A stretch of 34,479 bases of DNA from NCBI GenBank assembly GCA_032124015.1, contig JAQBEH010000002.1, positions 1 to 34,479 of the forward strand. Reading direction: 5' to 3'. The stretch comes from DASRJG01 sp032124015 (lineage in GTDB: Bacteria > Acidobacteriota > Polarisedimenticolia > Polarisedimenticolales > DASRJG01). A model generated the notes under the pieces. It made no database searches and had not been told where the DNA came from. It saw only the letters and a list, made by a program, of their open reading frames with translations. Shown in pieces: positions 15,257 through 22,915 of the stretch. Position 1 is the stretch's first letter. The number at the start of each line of letters is the position of its first letter. Position numbers and translations under genes: made by a program.

Positions 15257-16324
15257 GTGGCGACGATCTTGACCCCGTCCCCCGACAACGTGAGGCGTGC
15301 CGTCGACGCTCTGCGGCGCGGCGAACTCGTCGGGATGCCGACCGAGACGGTCTACGGCCTCGCCGCGAACGCCTTCGACGTTTCGGCGGTCGCGCGGATC
15401 TTCGCGGCGAAGGACCGCCCCCGTTTCGACCCGTTGATCGTGCACGTCGTGCGCCCGGCCGGACCGCTCGAGCGCGAGGTGCTCTCGGGACTCGAGGACG
15501 AGGGCGTCGTCGAGGTGAGTCGCCTGCCGCAGCTTGCGCGCGAGCGCGCGGATGTGCTGTTGCGCCGGTTCTGGCCCGGCCCGTTGACACTTGTCCTCCC
15601 CCGCGGACGAAAGATCCCCGACCTCGTGACGAGCGGGCTCGACACGGTCGCCATCCGCATGCCGTCGCACCCCGTCGCGCAGACGCTGTTGAAGGCGGCC
15701 GCGCTTCCGCTCGCCGCCCCCAGTGCCAATCGATTCGGCCGCATCAGTCCCACGACGGCGGCCCACGTCGTTCAGGAACTCGGCGATCGAATCGGGATCG
15801 TGCTCGACGGCGGCGCCTCCACGGTCGGCGTCGAATCGACGGTCGTCGCGATCGCCGGGGACGGCACGCTGACGCTCCTGCGCCCGGGCGGTGTCTCGGT
15901 CGAAGCGATCGAGGCGACGGCCAGCGTGCGCCTGGCGCGAGCGCCCGTGACGGCGGCACCCGGAGTTCCCGCGGCCTCTCCGGGGATGAGCGGAGTGCAC
16001 TACGCACCCCGAACGCCGTTGCACCTCCTCCCGGGCCCGAATGCTTTGCCTCCCGATGCGAACTGCGTCGGGTTGATCGGCGTTTTCACCAGCAAGGAAG
16101 AGGCGGCCGGAGTCGTCGCCGAAATCGAACGCCGCTACGGGGTTCTGGTCGTCCTCCGCGCGCTCACGCAAAGCGGCGATCTCGAAGAGGCGGCTCGCAA
16201 CCTCTTCACGGCGATGCGCGAGCTGGACGCGGGCGACGTCCCCTTGATCCTCGCCGCGTCCCCCGGGGGAAAAGAAGGCCTGGCGCTGGCGATCGCCGAC
16301 CGCCTCCGCCGCGCCTCGCACTGA
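15257..16324 (+). CDS. tsaC: Threonylcarbamoyl-AMP synthase, TsaC/Sua5 with Sua5 extension
   Basis: The 355-residue enzyme starts at GTG 15257, five bases after GGGAGG. It makes threonylcarbamoyl-AMP from threonine, bicarbonate and ATP for the t6A37 modification of ANN-decoding tRNAs. The YrdC domain is residues from about 1 to 210, with VGMPTETVYGLAANAF, AAKDRPRFDPLIVHV and PSANRFGRISPTTAAHV. The C-terminal Sua5 domain follows a linker of about 25 residues (MSGVHYAPRTPLHLL) that closes over the active site in known structures. The length fits the Sua5-type enzyme rather than the short TsaC. It is apparently monocistronic; the next gene starts 124 bp downstream. Confidence 0.93.
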   Translation: MATILTPSPDNVRRAVDALRRGELVGMPTETVYGLAANAFDVSAVARIFAAKDRPRFDPLIVHVVRPAGPLEREVLSGLEDEGVVEVSRLPQLARERADVLLRRFWPGPLTLVLPRGRKIPDLVTSGLDTVAIRMPSHPVAQTLLKAAALPLAAPSANRFGRISPTTAAHVVQELGDRIGIVLDGGASTVGVESTVVAIAGDGTLTLLRPGGVSVEAIEATASVRLARAPVTAAPGVPAASPGMSGVHYAPRTPLHLLPGPNALPPDANCVGLIGVFTSKEEAAGVVAEIERRYGVLVVLRALTQSGDLEEAARNLFTAMRELDAGDVPLILAASPGGKEGLALAIADRLRRASH

Positions 16325-16448
16325 TGCCGGAGCTCCCCGGGTCGTACGCTCGGGGTGCGTTCGCCCCCCGAGCCCGACATGCGGTTTCTCGTTGCGCCGT
16401 ACGGCGGTATGATCTAAGTACAGTCCGGGACACGGGAAAGGGGGAACC

Positions 16449-16862
16449 ATGCCGCTCTCCTTTCGATTGGATCGTGAGGCGCATGTCATCGTCGCGGCCG
16501 GGTACGGCACGTTGTCCGACACGCAAGTATTCGACTACCAGCATCAAATCTCTTCACGGGAAGACACGATCGGGTATGACGAACTGATCGACATGACGCA
16601 CGTCAAGGAAATCGCGCTGCCGTCCACCGATCGGGTGCGCGACCTGGCTGCAGCGGTCGCCGCCACCGATGCATCCCGCGGAAGCTCGAGACTCGCGATC
16701 GTCGCCCCAGGAGATCTGGCGTACGCGCTCGGCAGGATGTTCCAGACGAACGTGGAACTGGACGCCCGCAGCCGGAGGGAGGTGGGGGTGTTTCGCACCA
16801 CGAAGGAAGCGTTGGCCTTCCTCCGGATCGACCACCAGCTCCCGTTGCCGAAACTGGACTGA
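16449..16862 (+). CDS. STAS/SpoIIAA-like domain protein, 137 aa
   Basis: ATG 16449 is preceded by AAGGGGGAACC. The protein has the pattern of small SpoIIAA-like (STAS/SEC14-type) proteins found alone in many bacteria: a strand HVIVAAGYGTLSD, a helix FDYQHQIS, the strand DELIDMTHVKEI, RLAIVAPGDLAYALGRMF, and a final helix TTKEALAFLRI. There is no signal peptide. Such proteins are thought to bind small ligands or partner proteins in the cytoplasm, but no specific function follows from the sequence. The gene ends 12 bp from the convergent M49-like peptidase. Confidence 0.65.
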   Translation: MPLSFRLDREAHVIVAAGYGTLSDTQVFDYQHQISSREDTIGYDELIDMTHVKEIALPSTDRVRDLAAAVAATDASRGSSRLAIVAPGDLAYALGRMFQTNVELDARSRREVGVFRTTKEALAFLRIDHQLPLPKLD

Positions 16863-16874
16863 GCGCAGGATCGT

Positions 16875-18530
16875 CTAGTTCGACGATTCCTGAAGCACGT
16901 CGATCCCCTGCTTGAACACGACATCGGTCGCGATATCGGCGTCGGCGAGTCGCGCGAGATCTTCCGCAAGCGTCGGGTCCATCGTGCCTTTTTTCGGTAG
17001 GAACGCCACGACCCCGTCGTAGTCGCCGTTACCCTGGAGTTTCAAGATCTTCTCCGACAGCGCGTTCATCGCGGCCTCCATTTTCGGAGGATCGACCCGG
17101 TAGGTTCCGGTGGCGGCGTCACGCGTGAAGGCGCCCATCTGTTGGAAGAAGAGGAACTGCGCGAGGTTCGCGCGGCCGTGCGCCTCGGTCGCTCCGAAAC
17201 GAATCGAGCGGAAGAGGCTCGCCAGGTACGTGACGTAATTGTCCGTCATGTCGGCGCCACCGAGCTCTCCCTTCGCTTTCAGCTCGGCGACCATGTAGAG
17301 CCCGAGGACGTCGGCCTTCCCTTCCTCGAGCGCGCCCGCCTGCTCCTTGAGCGCCACGCGGACGGGTCCCTTGCCGTTGATCGTGTTCTTGATGCCCAAG
17401 CCGTGGGCGACCTCGTGGAACATGACGTTTTCGAAGAAGGCGTCGAACTTGACGTGGGACCGCTCGTCCGCCGCGATCAGATGATCGGCGATCGGCACCA
17501 GGATCTTGTCGAACTTCGCGCGCATCGCGTTTTTTAGTTGCAGACGGCGCGTCCCCTTCCGCAATTGCACCTGCTCGTCGTTCGGCAGGTTGATCGCGAT
17601 CGTCTTCGACCCGGCGTTGCAGTCCCCGGCATAGAAGACGGCGTCGTAGGCGTTCAGATCCGAATCCGTTCCGGGCGTCTCGCTCTTGTACTCCGCGGGC
17701 ACGGGCAGACCGCGCTGCAGTTCGGGGAGGAACGTCGCATACTTCGCCAGGCGAGCGCTCCACTCGCGGTCCTTCAAGAGAACGTAGCCTTCATGGGTCG
17801 TCTTGATGCCGAAGAGCTGGTCCTCGTAGTTTTCGATCGGGCCGATCACGATGTCGACGCCGTTTTGCTTCATGTCCATCCAGGCGAGATCGGACGGCTG
17901 ATACTCGTCGTCGAGGAGCGCCTTGGCGCGCAACTCGAGGTAGTCTCGAAGCCCCGGATCTTCCGCGAACGCGGCGGCCTCGCGCAATTTTGCGGCCGCA
18001 CGCTTCACGTGCTCGGCGAACGCCTCGCGGAACGGCACGGCGACGAGGTTCCGCTGCGCGTCGCGGCGAATCATCGTGTACGGGCTTTTGAACGAAGGGG
18101 ACGCCGAGGCCGCCGCCTCGAATTCTTGGTTCGTCATGTCGGTCGGGTAGTAGCCGGCGCCCTTGGGCTTGTCCGGAATCCCGGGGAGGAAGGGGGCATT
18201 GGCGTTCAACCGATCCCAGGGACCGTAGTTGATCTCGGCAAACCGCCTCGACTCCGGATCGGCGATGGATGCGAGGAGGGTCGCCTTGTCGCCGTAGCCC
18301 TCCCACCAGAAAATCGCATCCATCTCGCGGGACGCGTCGATCAGGAGCGGAATCATCGCCCGTTCCTTGTCGGTCAGTTTGGCAAAGAGGTCCGAGGTCA
18401 GAGCGACCTCGACGTATTTCGTCCGCTGGGGCGTCATCGCCTTTTTCGCCTCCGGAGCTTCGGTGCGACCCGAGCAGGCCGCCAGTCCCATCGTTACCGC
18501 GACTACCGCGACGCCCAACCCCTGCCTCAT
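16875..18530 (-). CDS. M49-like (dipeptidyl peptidase III-type) lipoprotein peptidase
   Basis: The start at ATG 18530 follows GGGAGGACATC; upstream frame to 18662 is ignored. The 551-residue protein begins with a lipoprotein signal ending in MGLAACSG. The zinc site is HEVAH at residues 372-376, with EEGKAD at 402-407 giving the second part, in the same order as the two motifs of peptidase family M49. Most M49 enzymes carry a six-residue HExxGH; this one has the five-residue form, seen in some bacterial members and in the M49-like proteins often misannotated as dihydrofolate reductase or MutT. It probably removes dipeptides or processes peptides in the periplasm. It is divergent from the Rieske-flavodoxin gene, about 100 bp away. 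Confidence 0.8.
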   Translation of the reverse strand: MRQGLGVAVVAVTMGLAACSGRTEAPEAKKAMTPQRTKYVEVALTSDLFAKLTDKERAMIPLLIDASREMDAIFWWEGYGDKATLLASIADPESRRFAEINYGPWDRLNANAPFLPGIPDKPKGAGYYPTDMTNQEFEAAASASPSFKSPYTMIRRDAQRNLVAVPFREAFAEHVKRAAAKLREAAAFAEDPGLRDYLELRAKALLDDEYQPSDLAWMDMKQNGVDIVIGPIENYEDQLFGIKTTHEGYVLLKDREWSARLAKYATFLPELQRGLPVPAEYKSETPGTDSDLNAYDAVFYAGDCNAGSKTIAINLPNDEQVQLRKGTRRLQLKNAMRAKFDKILVPIADHLIAADERSHVKFDAFFENVMFHEVAHGLGIKNTINGKGPVRVALKEQAGALEEGKADVLGLYMVAELKAKGELGGADMTDNYVTYLASLFRSIRFGATEAHGRANLAQFLFFQQMGAFTRDAATGTYRVDPPKMEAAMNALSEKILKLQGNGDYDGVVAFLPKKGTMDPTLAEDLARLADADIATDVVFKQGIDVLQESSN

Positions 18531-18632
18531 GATGTCCTCCCGGGTCGAAACCACCGACCGCATGCTACCAGGAGAGAATCGTCTTCCGTCGTACCAAACC
18601 GGGAGACAATGGCGGACGATCAAGGGGGCACG

Positions 18633-19748
18633 ATGGACAAGCCTGGCTCCGCCGAATGGCACGACCTCGGTGACGTCACCGAGCTCAAAACGAGGCCGCT
18701 GCGCCAGGTCGCGATCGGCCGGACAAAGATCGCGCTTTCATTCGCGGACGGCCGATTCGGGGCGGTCTCCGGGGTGTGCAATCACGTCGGCGGCCCGCTC
18801 GGAGAGGGGCACTGCGACGACGCGGGGTACATCGTTTGCCCCTGGCACAACTGGAAGTTCCATCGCGTCACGGGTGAAGGCGAGCCGGGGTTCGAAACCG
18901 ATCGCGTGCCGCGCTACGAGCTGAAGGAAGAGGCCGGCCACCTTTTCGTGAACTTGAACGCGGCTACGACACGAAACAAGTTGCCGCACGATCCCCATCC
19001 GCTCTCGCGCACGCTGGAACGCGCGCCCGGCCGCTTGCGCCTTCTCGGACTCTCGACGACCGCGATGGACGTCGCTCATCCTCGCTACTCGACCTCCGAG
19101 GCGCTACTCGACGTCGCACTCCTGCACGCCGCTGCGTCTTGCGACTGCGAAACACAGTTGATCCGTATCCGCGACCTCTCCTTCCGCAACTGCGAGGGGT
19201 ACTACTCGAAGAGCGCGCAGGCGTGCACGTGGCCGTGCTCGATCACCCAGATGGACAGTGCCGACCAGATGGACCGCGTGTACGAAGGGGTCGTCTTTTG
19301 GGCGGACGCGATCATCGTGGCGTCGCCGATTCGGTGGGGATCCGCCAGCTCGCTCTACTTCAAAATGATCGAACGCATGAACTGCATCCAGAATCAGGTC
19401 ACGATCCGCGACAACGTCCTGATCCGGAACAAGGTCGCTTCGTTCATCGTCACAGGGGGGCAGGACAACATCCAGGCCGTTGCAGGCCAAATGCTCGTTT
19501 TCTTCACGGAACTCGGGTTCGACGTTCCTCAGTTTCCGTTCATCGCCCACAGCCGCGGCTGGTCGGCGGAGGACATGGAGCGCAACGTCGCCACCGTCCA
19601 ACGAAGCGCCGCGCTCCGCGACGGCGCTCGTGCCCTGGCGGAGCGCACCGTGGAAAAGGCCCGCAGTCTCCTCACGCACGACCCTGTGGGCAAGACCGAG
19701 AGGGCGGGAAGAAAGGCTCACAAGATGGACATTCCGGAACTCGAATGA
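18633..19748 (+). CDS. Rieske [2Fe-2S] domain fused to a flavodoxin-like FMN reductase
   Basis: ATG 18633 follows AGGGGG at a good distance; ATG 18609 would add eight residues. The long open frame upstream is antisense to the M49-like gene. The 371-residue protein has a Rieske domain at about 8-110 with both ligand pairs intact: Cys49-x-His51 in VCNHVGG and Cys69-xx-His72 in CPWHNW. From about 135 to 330 it has a flavodoxin-like fold of the NADPH-dependent FMN reductase/iron-sulfur flavoprotein type (DAIIVASPIRWGSASSLYFKMIERM, FIVTGGQDNIQAVAGQM). A cysteine cluster (NCEGYYSKSAQACTWPC) lies where iron-sulfur flavoproteins bind a [4Fe-4S] centre. It is probably a cytoplasmic electron-transfer enzyme moving electrons between FMN and the Rieske centre. 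The partner and substrate are unknown. Confidence 0.85.
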   Translation: MDKPGSAEWHDLGDVTELKTRPLRQVAIGRTKIALSFADGRFGAVSGVCNHVGGPLGEGHCDDAGYIVCPWHNWKFHRVTGEGEPGFETDRVPRYELKEEAGHLFVNLNAATTRNKLPHDPHPLSRTLERAPGRLRLLGLSTTAMDVAHPRYSTSEALLDVALLHAAASCDCETQLIRIRDLSFRNCEGYYSKSAQACTWPCSITQMDSADQMDRVYEGVVFWADAIIVASPIRWGSASSLYFKMIERMNCIQNQVTIRDNVLIRNKVASFIVTGGQDNIQAVAGQMLVFFTELGFDVPQFPFIAHSRGWSAEDMERNVATVQRSAALRDGARALAERTVEKARSLLTHDPVGKTERAGRKAHKMDIPELE

Positions 19749-19796
19749 CCTGAAAGCCGTGAGACAATCGCGTTCGCCGCCCAGGAGGATTCCGTC

Positions 19797-20120
19797 ATGA
19801 TCGCCCGCACTTGGCACGGCCGCGTGATGACCCCAAAAGCCGACGCCTACCTTGCCCACTTGAAGCGCACCGGTCTGTCGGACTTTCGCTCGACGCACGG
19901 GAACATGGGGGTCTACGTCCTGCGGCGCGACGAGGACGGCATCACGCACTTCATGGTGACGACACTCTGGACGTCCATGGACGCGATCAAGAGCTTTGCG
20001 GGGGAGAATCCGGGCAAGGCGCGTTACTACCCGCAGGACGACGAGTTCCTGCTCGAACGCGAGCCCCTCGTCACCCACTACGACGTGGCGATGGCGATCA
20101 CCGGCCCGCCGACGACGTAG
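19797..20120 (+). CDS. ABM-type (antibiotic biosynthesis monooxygenase-like) small protein
   Basis: The 107-residue protein starts at ATG 19797 behind CCAGGAGGAT, 48 bp after the Rieske-flavodoxin gene on the same strand. It opens with ARTWHGRV, has HGNMGVYVLRRDEDGITHFM and TLWTSMDAIKSFAGENPGKA, and ends in YDVA. This is the layout of the single-domain dimeric alpha-beta barrel ABM family. Members include heme-degrading and quinol-oxidising monooxygenases, and many have no known substrate. Position suggests it works with the redox protein upstream. The stop is two bases from the convergent DUF4097 gene. Confidence 0.75.
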   Translation: MIARTWHGRVMTPKADAYLAHLKRTGLSDFRSTHGNMGVYVLRRDEDGITHFMVTTLWTSMDAIKSFAGENPGKARYYPQDDEFLLEREPLVTHYDVAMAITGPPTT

Positions 20121-20122
20121 GA

Positions 20123-21040
20123 TCAGTCCTCCACCGCGCCGATGGTCACCGAGCCACCTGAGGTGTGCACGTAGAGGGTTTCGCCACCCTTCCCGAGCGT
20201 CCCCTTGATGCTCGACCCTTTGACCTTGCCGACGACCTTCACCGGGATGTCGGCCCGCACCGAGCCGCCCGAGGTCGATGCGTCGATGGAAAGATCGACG
20301 TTTGGATCGACGGAAACCGTGATGCCGCCTCCGGAGCTTTCGACCTTCCCGCCGTGCGCGTTCCCCTTCGCAAACGAAACCTCGACGTGGCCGCCCGAGG
20401 TGTCGGCGTCGACCCGCCCTCCGGCGTCCCTGATCTCGATGTGGCCTCCCGACGTTTCCGCGATGAGGTTTCCTTCGACGCCGTCGGTTTCGATGTGGCC
20501 CCCCGACGTTTCAATCCTGGCGTTCCCCGAGACCTTCTTGATGGCGATATGCCCGCCCGACGTCTCGGCGGAGAGGTTTCCTTGGAGATCGTTGACCTCG
20601 ATGTGGCCGCCCGAGGTTGCGAGGTTCGCGTCCCCTTCGAGCGAGCGGACCGACACGTGACCGCCACCTGTTTCGAGATTCGTGGTCGTCCTCGTGGGAA
20701 CCTGAATCTCAAAACGGAGTTTCGAGTTGTTGAACCAACTCGACCAGGAGGTCAGCAAGTCCTTCTTCTTGAGGGTGATCCGCACCTCGCCCGGAAGTTC
20801 CTCGAATTTCAAGTCGAATCGGGATTCGAAATCGCTTTTGTTGGAGGTCAGCACAACGTGCGCACCCGCAGACGAAGACCCCGTAACCGTGAGGCTTCCG
20901 GCGTCGGCGACGACGGTGAGCTTCCCGCCAGGTTCGAGCTTCAGGTTCTTTTCGATGTTCGTTTCGGCCAGGGCGGGAAGGAAGGACAGGACTGCGACGG
21001 CCGCGGCGGCAGGGATCAGGCGGGCGTGCAAACGGTTCAT
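20123..21040 (-). CDS. Exported DUF4097-type repeat protein
   Basis: The start at ATG 21040 has AGGAGG upstream; earlier in-frame codons lack a ribosome site. The 305-residue protein has a signal peptide (LIPAAAAVAVLSFLPALA) and then a beta-strand-rich body. Five consecutive 18-residue units, each starting T(S/G)GGH, occupy residues from 124 to 213, and two or three looser ones follow to about 262. These should stack as a beta-helix or beta-roll of the DUF4097 type. The family is widespread in Bacteroidota, Acidobacteriota and Firmicutes, exported or membrane-linked, with no fixed function. The PilZ gene lies 46 bp upstream on the same strand and may be co-transcribed. Confidence 0.8.
   Translation of the reverse strand: MNRLHARLIPAAAAVAVLSFLPALAETNIEKNLKLEPGGKLTVVADAGSLTVTGSSSAGAHVVLTSNKSDFESRFDLKFEELPGEVRITLKKKDLLTSWSSWFNNSKLRFEIQVPTRTTTNLETGGGHVSVRSLEGDANLATSGGHIEVNDLQGNLSAETSGGHIAIKKVSGNARIETSGGHIETDGVEGNLIAETSGGHIEIRDAGGRVDADTSGGHVEVSFAKGNAHGGKVESSGGGITVSVDPNVDLSIDASTSGGSVRADIPVKVVGKVKGSSIKGTLGKGGETLYVHTSGGSVTIGAVED
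20402..20671 (-). repeat. Five 54-bp in-frame repeats (TSGGH units)
   Basis: Each 18-codon unit encodes T(S/G)GGH(I/V) followed by a variable stretch, usually with a Gly at unit position 12 (for example LQGN, VSGN, VEGN). The units are exactly in phase for residues 124-213 of the DUF4097 protein. One turn per unit would fit a beta-helix. Confidence 0.85.
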
Positions 21041-21086
21041 GGGAGACCTCCTCGTCCATGAGAACGGGGAGGCGCCGGATAGGGTT

Positions 21087-21482
21087 TCAGGAAATCGTCT
21101 TGGAAGCGGCTTCCAGCGCACGAACGACGAGCCGGATCGTGATCAGGTCTTCGTCGCTTTCCGGGTAGAACAGCCCGCCGCAGACGGCGCCGGTCTCGTT
21201 CGCCGTGCTGACGTGCATGACCAGGAGGTCTCCTCGGAAGGTCTTCCCCGCGACGCGGGCCTCGATCGCCTTGACGATGTCCCCGGCCTGGACGCCGGCG
21301 AGCTCTTCAGGGAGCGTCATGGAGAGCCCCGACAGGCTGATGTCGCGCAGGCGCGCCTCGATGCGCGTGCCGGGTTGCGTAGGGTACCGAAAGTGGAGGA
21401 CCGCGCCGGAATCGCAGGGAATCGTGAAGCGCTGCTGCAGGCGCCGGTTCGAATACGGCGCCGCTATCCTTGGCTCGGCCAT
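21087..21482 (-). CDS. PilZ-domain protein
   Basis: ATG 21482 (MAEPRIAAPY) is preferred over upstream frame; a G-rich stretch (GTGGGGGTGG) precedes it. The 131-residue protein matches a single PilZ domain. Basic residues in NRRLQQRF lie at the N-terminus, and the second motif reads DISLSGLSM. Together these form the usual cyclic di-GMP site RxxxR ... D/NxSxxG. The final strands are GDLLVMHVST and AVCGGLFYP. It likely senses cyclic di-GMP in the cytoplasm and acts by binding a partner. The first arginine pair is slightly off the strict spacing, so actual ligand binding is not certain. The gene precedes the DUF4097 gene on the same strand. Confidence 0.8.
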   Translation of the reverse strand: MAEPRIAAPYSNRRLQQRFTIPCDSGAVLHFRYPTQPGTRIEARLRDISLSGLSMTLPEELAGVQAGDIVKAIEARVAGKTFRGDLLVMHVSTANETGAVCGGLFYPESDEDLITIRLVVRALEAASKTIS

Positions 21483-21638
21483 GACCACCCCCACGGACGC
21501 TGATGCCGCCAACGTGGCGGCCTACCCAATATGGGGTCCGGGTGAGTTCGAGGCCAGCCACTCGGCAAGGGGTGCCCTTTGCTGCTATTTTGGGTGGCAA
21601 CCTGCGGAGCATGGCATTCCGCATGGGAGGGGACCTCG

Positions 21639-22232
21639 ATGAAGCCTCGTCACGTGATTGCTGCAGCCGTGTTCGCAATCGGACTTGCCGGCATTATCGC
21701 GGGATGCTCGTCGAACAGCGACAGCAAGGGATCGCAGGGTTCATTCGCTATCACGATGGGAGCAACCCGAGCGTCGGCGACCGGAGCGGTCCAAACGGTG
21801 ACCACCGACAGCAACGATGCCCTCTCTCACCTGAAGGCGGCCGTCATCGCGATCTCGGGAATCGAAGCCCGAATGGCCGATGGGACCTGGGTGCCCATGG
21901 AAACGGGCCTCCCCGCGGATGTCGACCTCATCGCCGTCATGAACGCGGGAATCGTGGCCACGCTCCCCGCCGATCTCCTCCCCGAGGGAGACTACGACGC
22001 TCTCGAGCTGCGGATTACGAACGTTCACCTCATGCTGCTGAACAACGCGACCATCGAGATCACGCCGCCCGGAATCGGGTGGACCGCGAGGATCCCGGTG
22101 AGCTTCAGCGTCGTCGTCGGTCAGTCGACCGTCGTCAACCTGGAATTCCGCTGCATGAACTCCTTCAAGATCTTCGACGGTGAGTACGGATTCGACCCTG
22201 AGATCGAGGCCGTCAGCGTCGAGCACAACTAG
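21639..22232 (+). CDS. DUF4382-type lipoprotein
   Basis: ATG 21639 follows GGGAGGGGACC. The 197-residue protein has a lipoprotein signal (VFAIGLAGIIAGC, Cys23) and a Ser/Asn linker. The body follows the DUF4382 pattern: LSHLKAAVIAISGIEARMADGTW near the start, VDLIAVMN in the middle, and LPEGDYDALELRITNVHL. These are surface or periplasmic carbohydrate-binding-like sandwiches of unknown ligand. The gene stands alone, divergent from the PilZ gene (156 bp) and convergent with the histidine phosphatase (15 bp). Confidence 0.7.
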   Translation: MKPRHVIAAAVFAIGLAGIIAGCSSNSDSKGSQGSFAITMGATRASATGAVQTVTTDSNDALSHLKAAVIAISGIEARMADGTWVPMETGLPADVDLIAVMNAGIVATLPADLLPEGDYDALELRITNVHLMLLNNATIEITPPGIGWTARIPVSFSVVVGQSTVVNLEFRCMNSFKIFDGEYGFDPEIEAVSVEHN

Positions 22233-22247
22233 GCTGTCCCCTCGATC

Positions 22248-22907
22248 TCACGCCCACCACGGCGACAGCCGCTTGCCTGTGGGGCCCGGCACGGTCGCGT
22301 AATGGGAGACGTCGTTGAACAGGACGAGCCGCGCCTCCGCGCCGGATTTCACGTCGAGGATGTTCAGACCGCACGGGCTCATGTCCAGGCGGTCGCGGTA
22401 ACCGCGCAACTCAACGCCGAGCAACTCGCCGATCACGAGACGAATGGTCGCCTTGTGAGAGACGACGAGGACCGAGCTGTCCGGGTGCCGGCCAACGATT
22501 GCGAGACACGCCGGTAGCGCCCGGGCCAGAACCTGCAGTCCGGTCTCGCCGCTTGACGGGGCGAACGTGAACGGGTCGCGCTCCCACCGGGCGTACTCGC
22601 CGGGAAACGCCGCGCGGATCTCCTCTCGGGTCTTCCCCTCCCAGTGACCGTGGTCGGTTTCACGCAGTTCGGGGACGGTCGCCACTTCGAGACCACGGCC
22701 GTCCACGACAAGACGGGCCGTGTCTTGCGCGCGCGACATCGGGCTCGCGTAGACGGCGGCCAGCGCCTCCCCCGCCAGGCGTGTGCCGAGCGCTCGCGCC
22801 TGACTCCGTCCTTCGTCGGACAGGGCAGCGTCCACCGAGCCCGCGTACCGGTCCTCCGCGGAGAGCACGGTCGCGCCGTGCCGCACCAGGAACAAGCGAG
22901 TTGCCAT
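22248..22907 (-). CDS. Histidine phosphatase family protein (phosphoglycerate mutase-like)
   Basis: ATG 22907 has AGGAGGATCG upstream, overlapping the end of the permease gene. The 219-residue protein opens MATRLFLVRHGATV with catalytic His10 and has ASPMSRAQDTA, the proton-donor segment ELRETDHGHWEGKT, and the second histidine in VVSHKATIRLVIGELLG. It is of the cobalamin-phosphatase/PhoE-like type (CobC, GpmB-like) rather than SixA. It sits eight bases after the last exporter gene and so is probably the last gene of that operon. The substrate is unknown; phosphate removal from a small sugar or nucleotide is typical. Confidence 0.85.
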   Translation of the reverse strand: MATRLFLVRHGATVLSAEDRYAGSVDAALSDEGRSQARALGTRLAGEALAAVYASPMSRAQDTARLVVDGRGLEVATVPELRETDHGHWEGKTREEIRAAFPGEYARWERDPFTFAPSSGETGLQVLARALPACLAIVGRHPDSSVLVVSHKATIRLVIGELLGVELRGYRDRLDMSPCGLNILDVKSGAEARLVLFNDVSHYATVPGPTGKRLSPWWA

Positions 22908-22915
22908 CGATCCTC

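Noticed and set aside
17538..18632. Upstream extension of the Rieske-flavodoxin frame
   Set aside because: It is antisense to the M49-like lipoprotein gene, which has its own ribosome site and lipobox. The Rieske domain starts near 18633.
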